Of a stretch of DNA of 64,000 nucleotides, positions 63,470-64,000 are shown piece after piece (position 1 is the first letter of the stretch; every line of letters begins with the position of its first letter). Origin of the DNA: Bifidobacterium animalis subsp. animalis ATCC 25527. Its GTDB lineage: Bacteria > Actinomycetota > Actinomycetes > Actinomycetales > Bifidobacteriaceae. The stretch covers positions 930,001-994,000 of the forward strand of contig NC_017834.1 of assembly GCF_000260715.1 (NCBI RefSeq). The letters run 5' to 3'. The notes beneath the pieces are model-generated. The model ran no database searches, was not told the origin of the DNA, and saw only the letters and a program-made list of their open reading frames with translations. The position numbers and the translations under genes were made by a program.

Positions 63470-64000
63470 TCATTGGTGCATGTCGCACGATGCCCGTTCG
63501 AGCATCGGTGCGAGGAATCTGCCTGTCCAAGACCCCTCGCATGTGACCAGATGCTCTGGCGTTCCCTCGGCGACGATCGTGCCACCTCCATCGCCGCCCT
63601 CGGGACCAAGGTCGATGAGCCAGTCGCAGGACTTCACCACATCGAGGTTGTGCTCGATGATGATCACCGTGTTGCCTTTGTCGACGAGTCCCTGCAGCAC
63701 CAGCAGCAACTTGTTCACGTCTTCGAAGTGCAGGCCGGTGGTGGGCTCGTCGAGAATGTAGACCGTCTTGCCGGTGGAACGTCGTTGCAGCTCGGTGGCC
63801 AGTTTCACGCGTTGGGATTCGCCACCCGACAACGTGGTGGCTGGCTGTCCGAGACGGATATACCCCAGCCCGACGTCCACCAATGTGTTAAGGTAGCGTG
63901 AGATGGAGGGGTACGCCTTGAAGAACTCGGCGGCTTCGCTGATCGGCATGTCGAGGATGTCGCTGACGGTCTTGCCGTTGTACTTCACCTCGAGTGTTTC
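63470..64000 (-). CDS. uvrA: Excinuclease ABC subunit A, C-terminal part (cut by window edge)
   Basis: The last 176 codons of uvrA; the frame stays open to the right edge. Visible are the ABC signature [12 protein letters not shown], Walker [11 protein letters not shown], and the end of the second ATPase domain ([29 protein letters not shown]). UvrA recognises damaged DNA and loads UvrB. uvrC follows after 64 bases, an operon order common in actinobacteria. Confidence 0.95.
   Translation of the reverse strand, partial: ETLEVKYNGKTVSDILDMPISEAAEFFKAYPSISRYLNTLVDVGLGYIRLGQPATTLSGGESQRVKLATELQRRSTGKTVYILDEPTTGLHFEDVNKLLLVLQGLVDKGNTVIIIEHNLDVVKSCDWLIDLGPEGGDGGGTIVAEGTPEHLVTCEGSWTGRFLAPMLERASCDMHQ

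Overview
The window reads as the chromosome of a Bifidobacterium: moderate-to-high GC, transketolase next to transaldolase, a fused cytidylate kinase/Der GTPase, a eukaryotic-type UDP-glucose pyrophosphorylase, RbpA, WhiA, HelY and PafBC. Many gene orders match blocks known from Mycobacterium and other actinobacteria, but in condensed form. The species is not fixed by the sequence alone. There are no rRNA genes, no CRISPR array and no intact insertion sequence. The outermost genes are cut by the window: a phosphatidyltransferase on the left and uvrA on the right.

Layout. 1-5.2 kb (+): CDP-alcohol phosphatidyltransferase, two DUF881 proteins around a small basic membrane protein, a GarA-like FHA protein, a MerR regulator, a small membrane protein and two CrcB fluoride channel subunits. 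5.8-16.9 kb (-): HAD phosphatase, rbpA, helY, a small membrane protein, pafBC, ugpA, tRNA-Pro, cmk-der and an rRNA pseudouridine synthase. 17-18 kb (+): an aquaporin. 18-33 kb (-): DUF3017 protein, purH, a PerM-like protein, sucD, sucC, apt, yajC, ruvB, ruvA, ruvC, yebC, a phosphatidylinositol-mannoside set (glycosyltransferase, acyltransferase, PIP synthase) and thrS.

33-41.2 kb is the accessory part. It holds an ABC-F ATPase, a second ABC-F gene broken by a frameshift, a GNAT acetyltransferase, an operon of small membrane proteins including two very short genes, a DUF4037 nucleotidyltransferase, degenerate stretches, and two identical tRNA-Gly genes as direct repeats about 6 kb apart. The distal copy belongs to a Gly-Cys-Val-Val tRNA cluster.

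41.4-64 kb: PAC2 protein (+), uppP (-), fructosamine kinase (+), a 70-bp perfect palindrome, dnaJ and hrcA (-) with a CIRCE operator, tkt and tal (+), a pentapeptide-like protein, an aminotransferase, an Lrp regulator, an unusual XRE-HTH/aminotransferase fusion (-), a HAD hydrolase, secG, tpiA, pgk, whiA, rapZ, aroE, uvrC and the 3' end of uvrA (all -).

The most interesting candidate system is the fusion of an XRE-type DNA-binding domain to an AlaA-like aminotransferase. Its promoter region and its own interdomain linker coding sequence carry a dense array of GTTCAA motifs that continues into the neighbouring HAD gene. This suggests a metabolite-sensing autoregulator, though that role is inferred.
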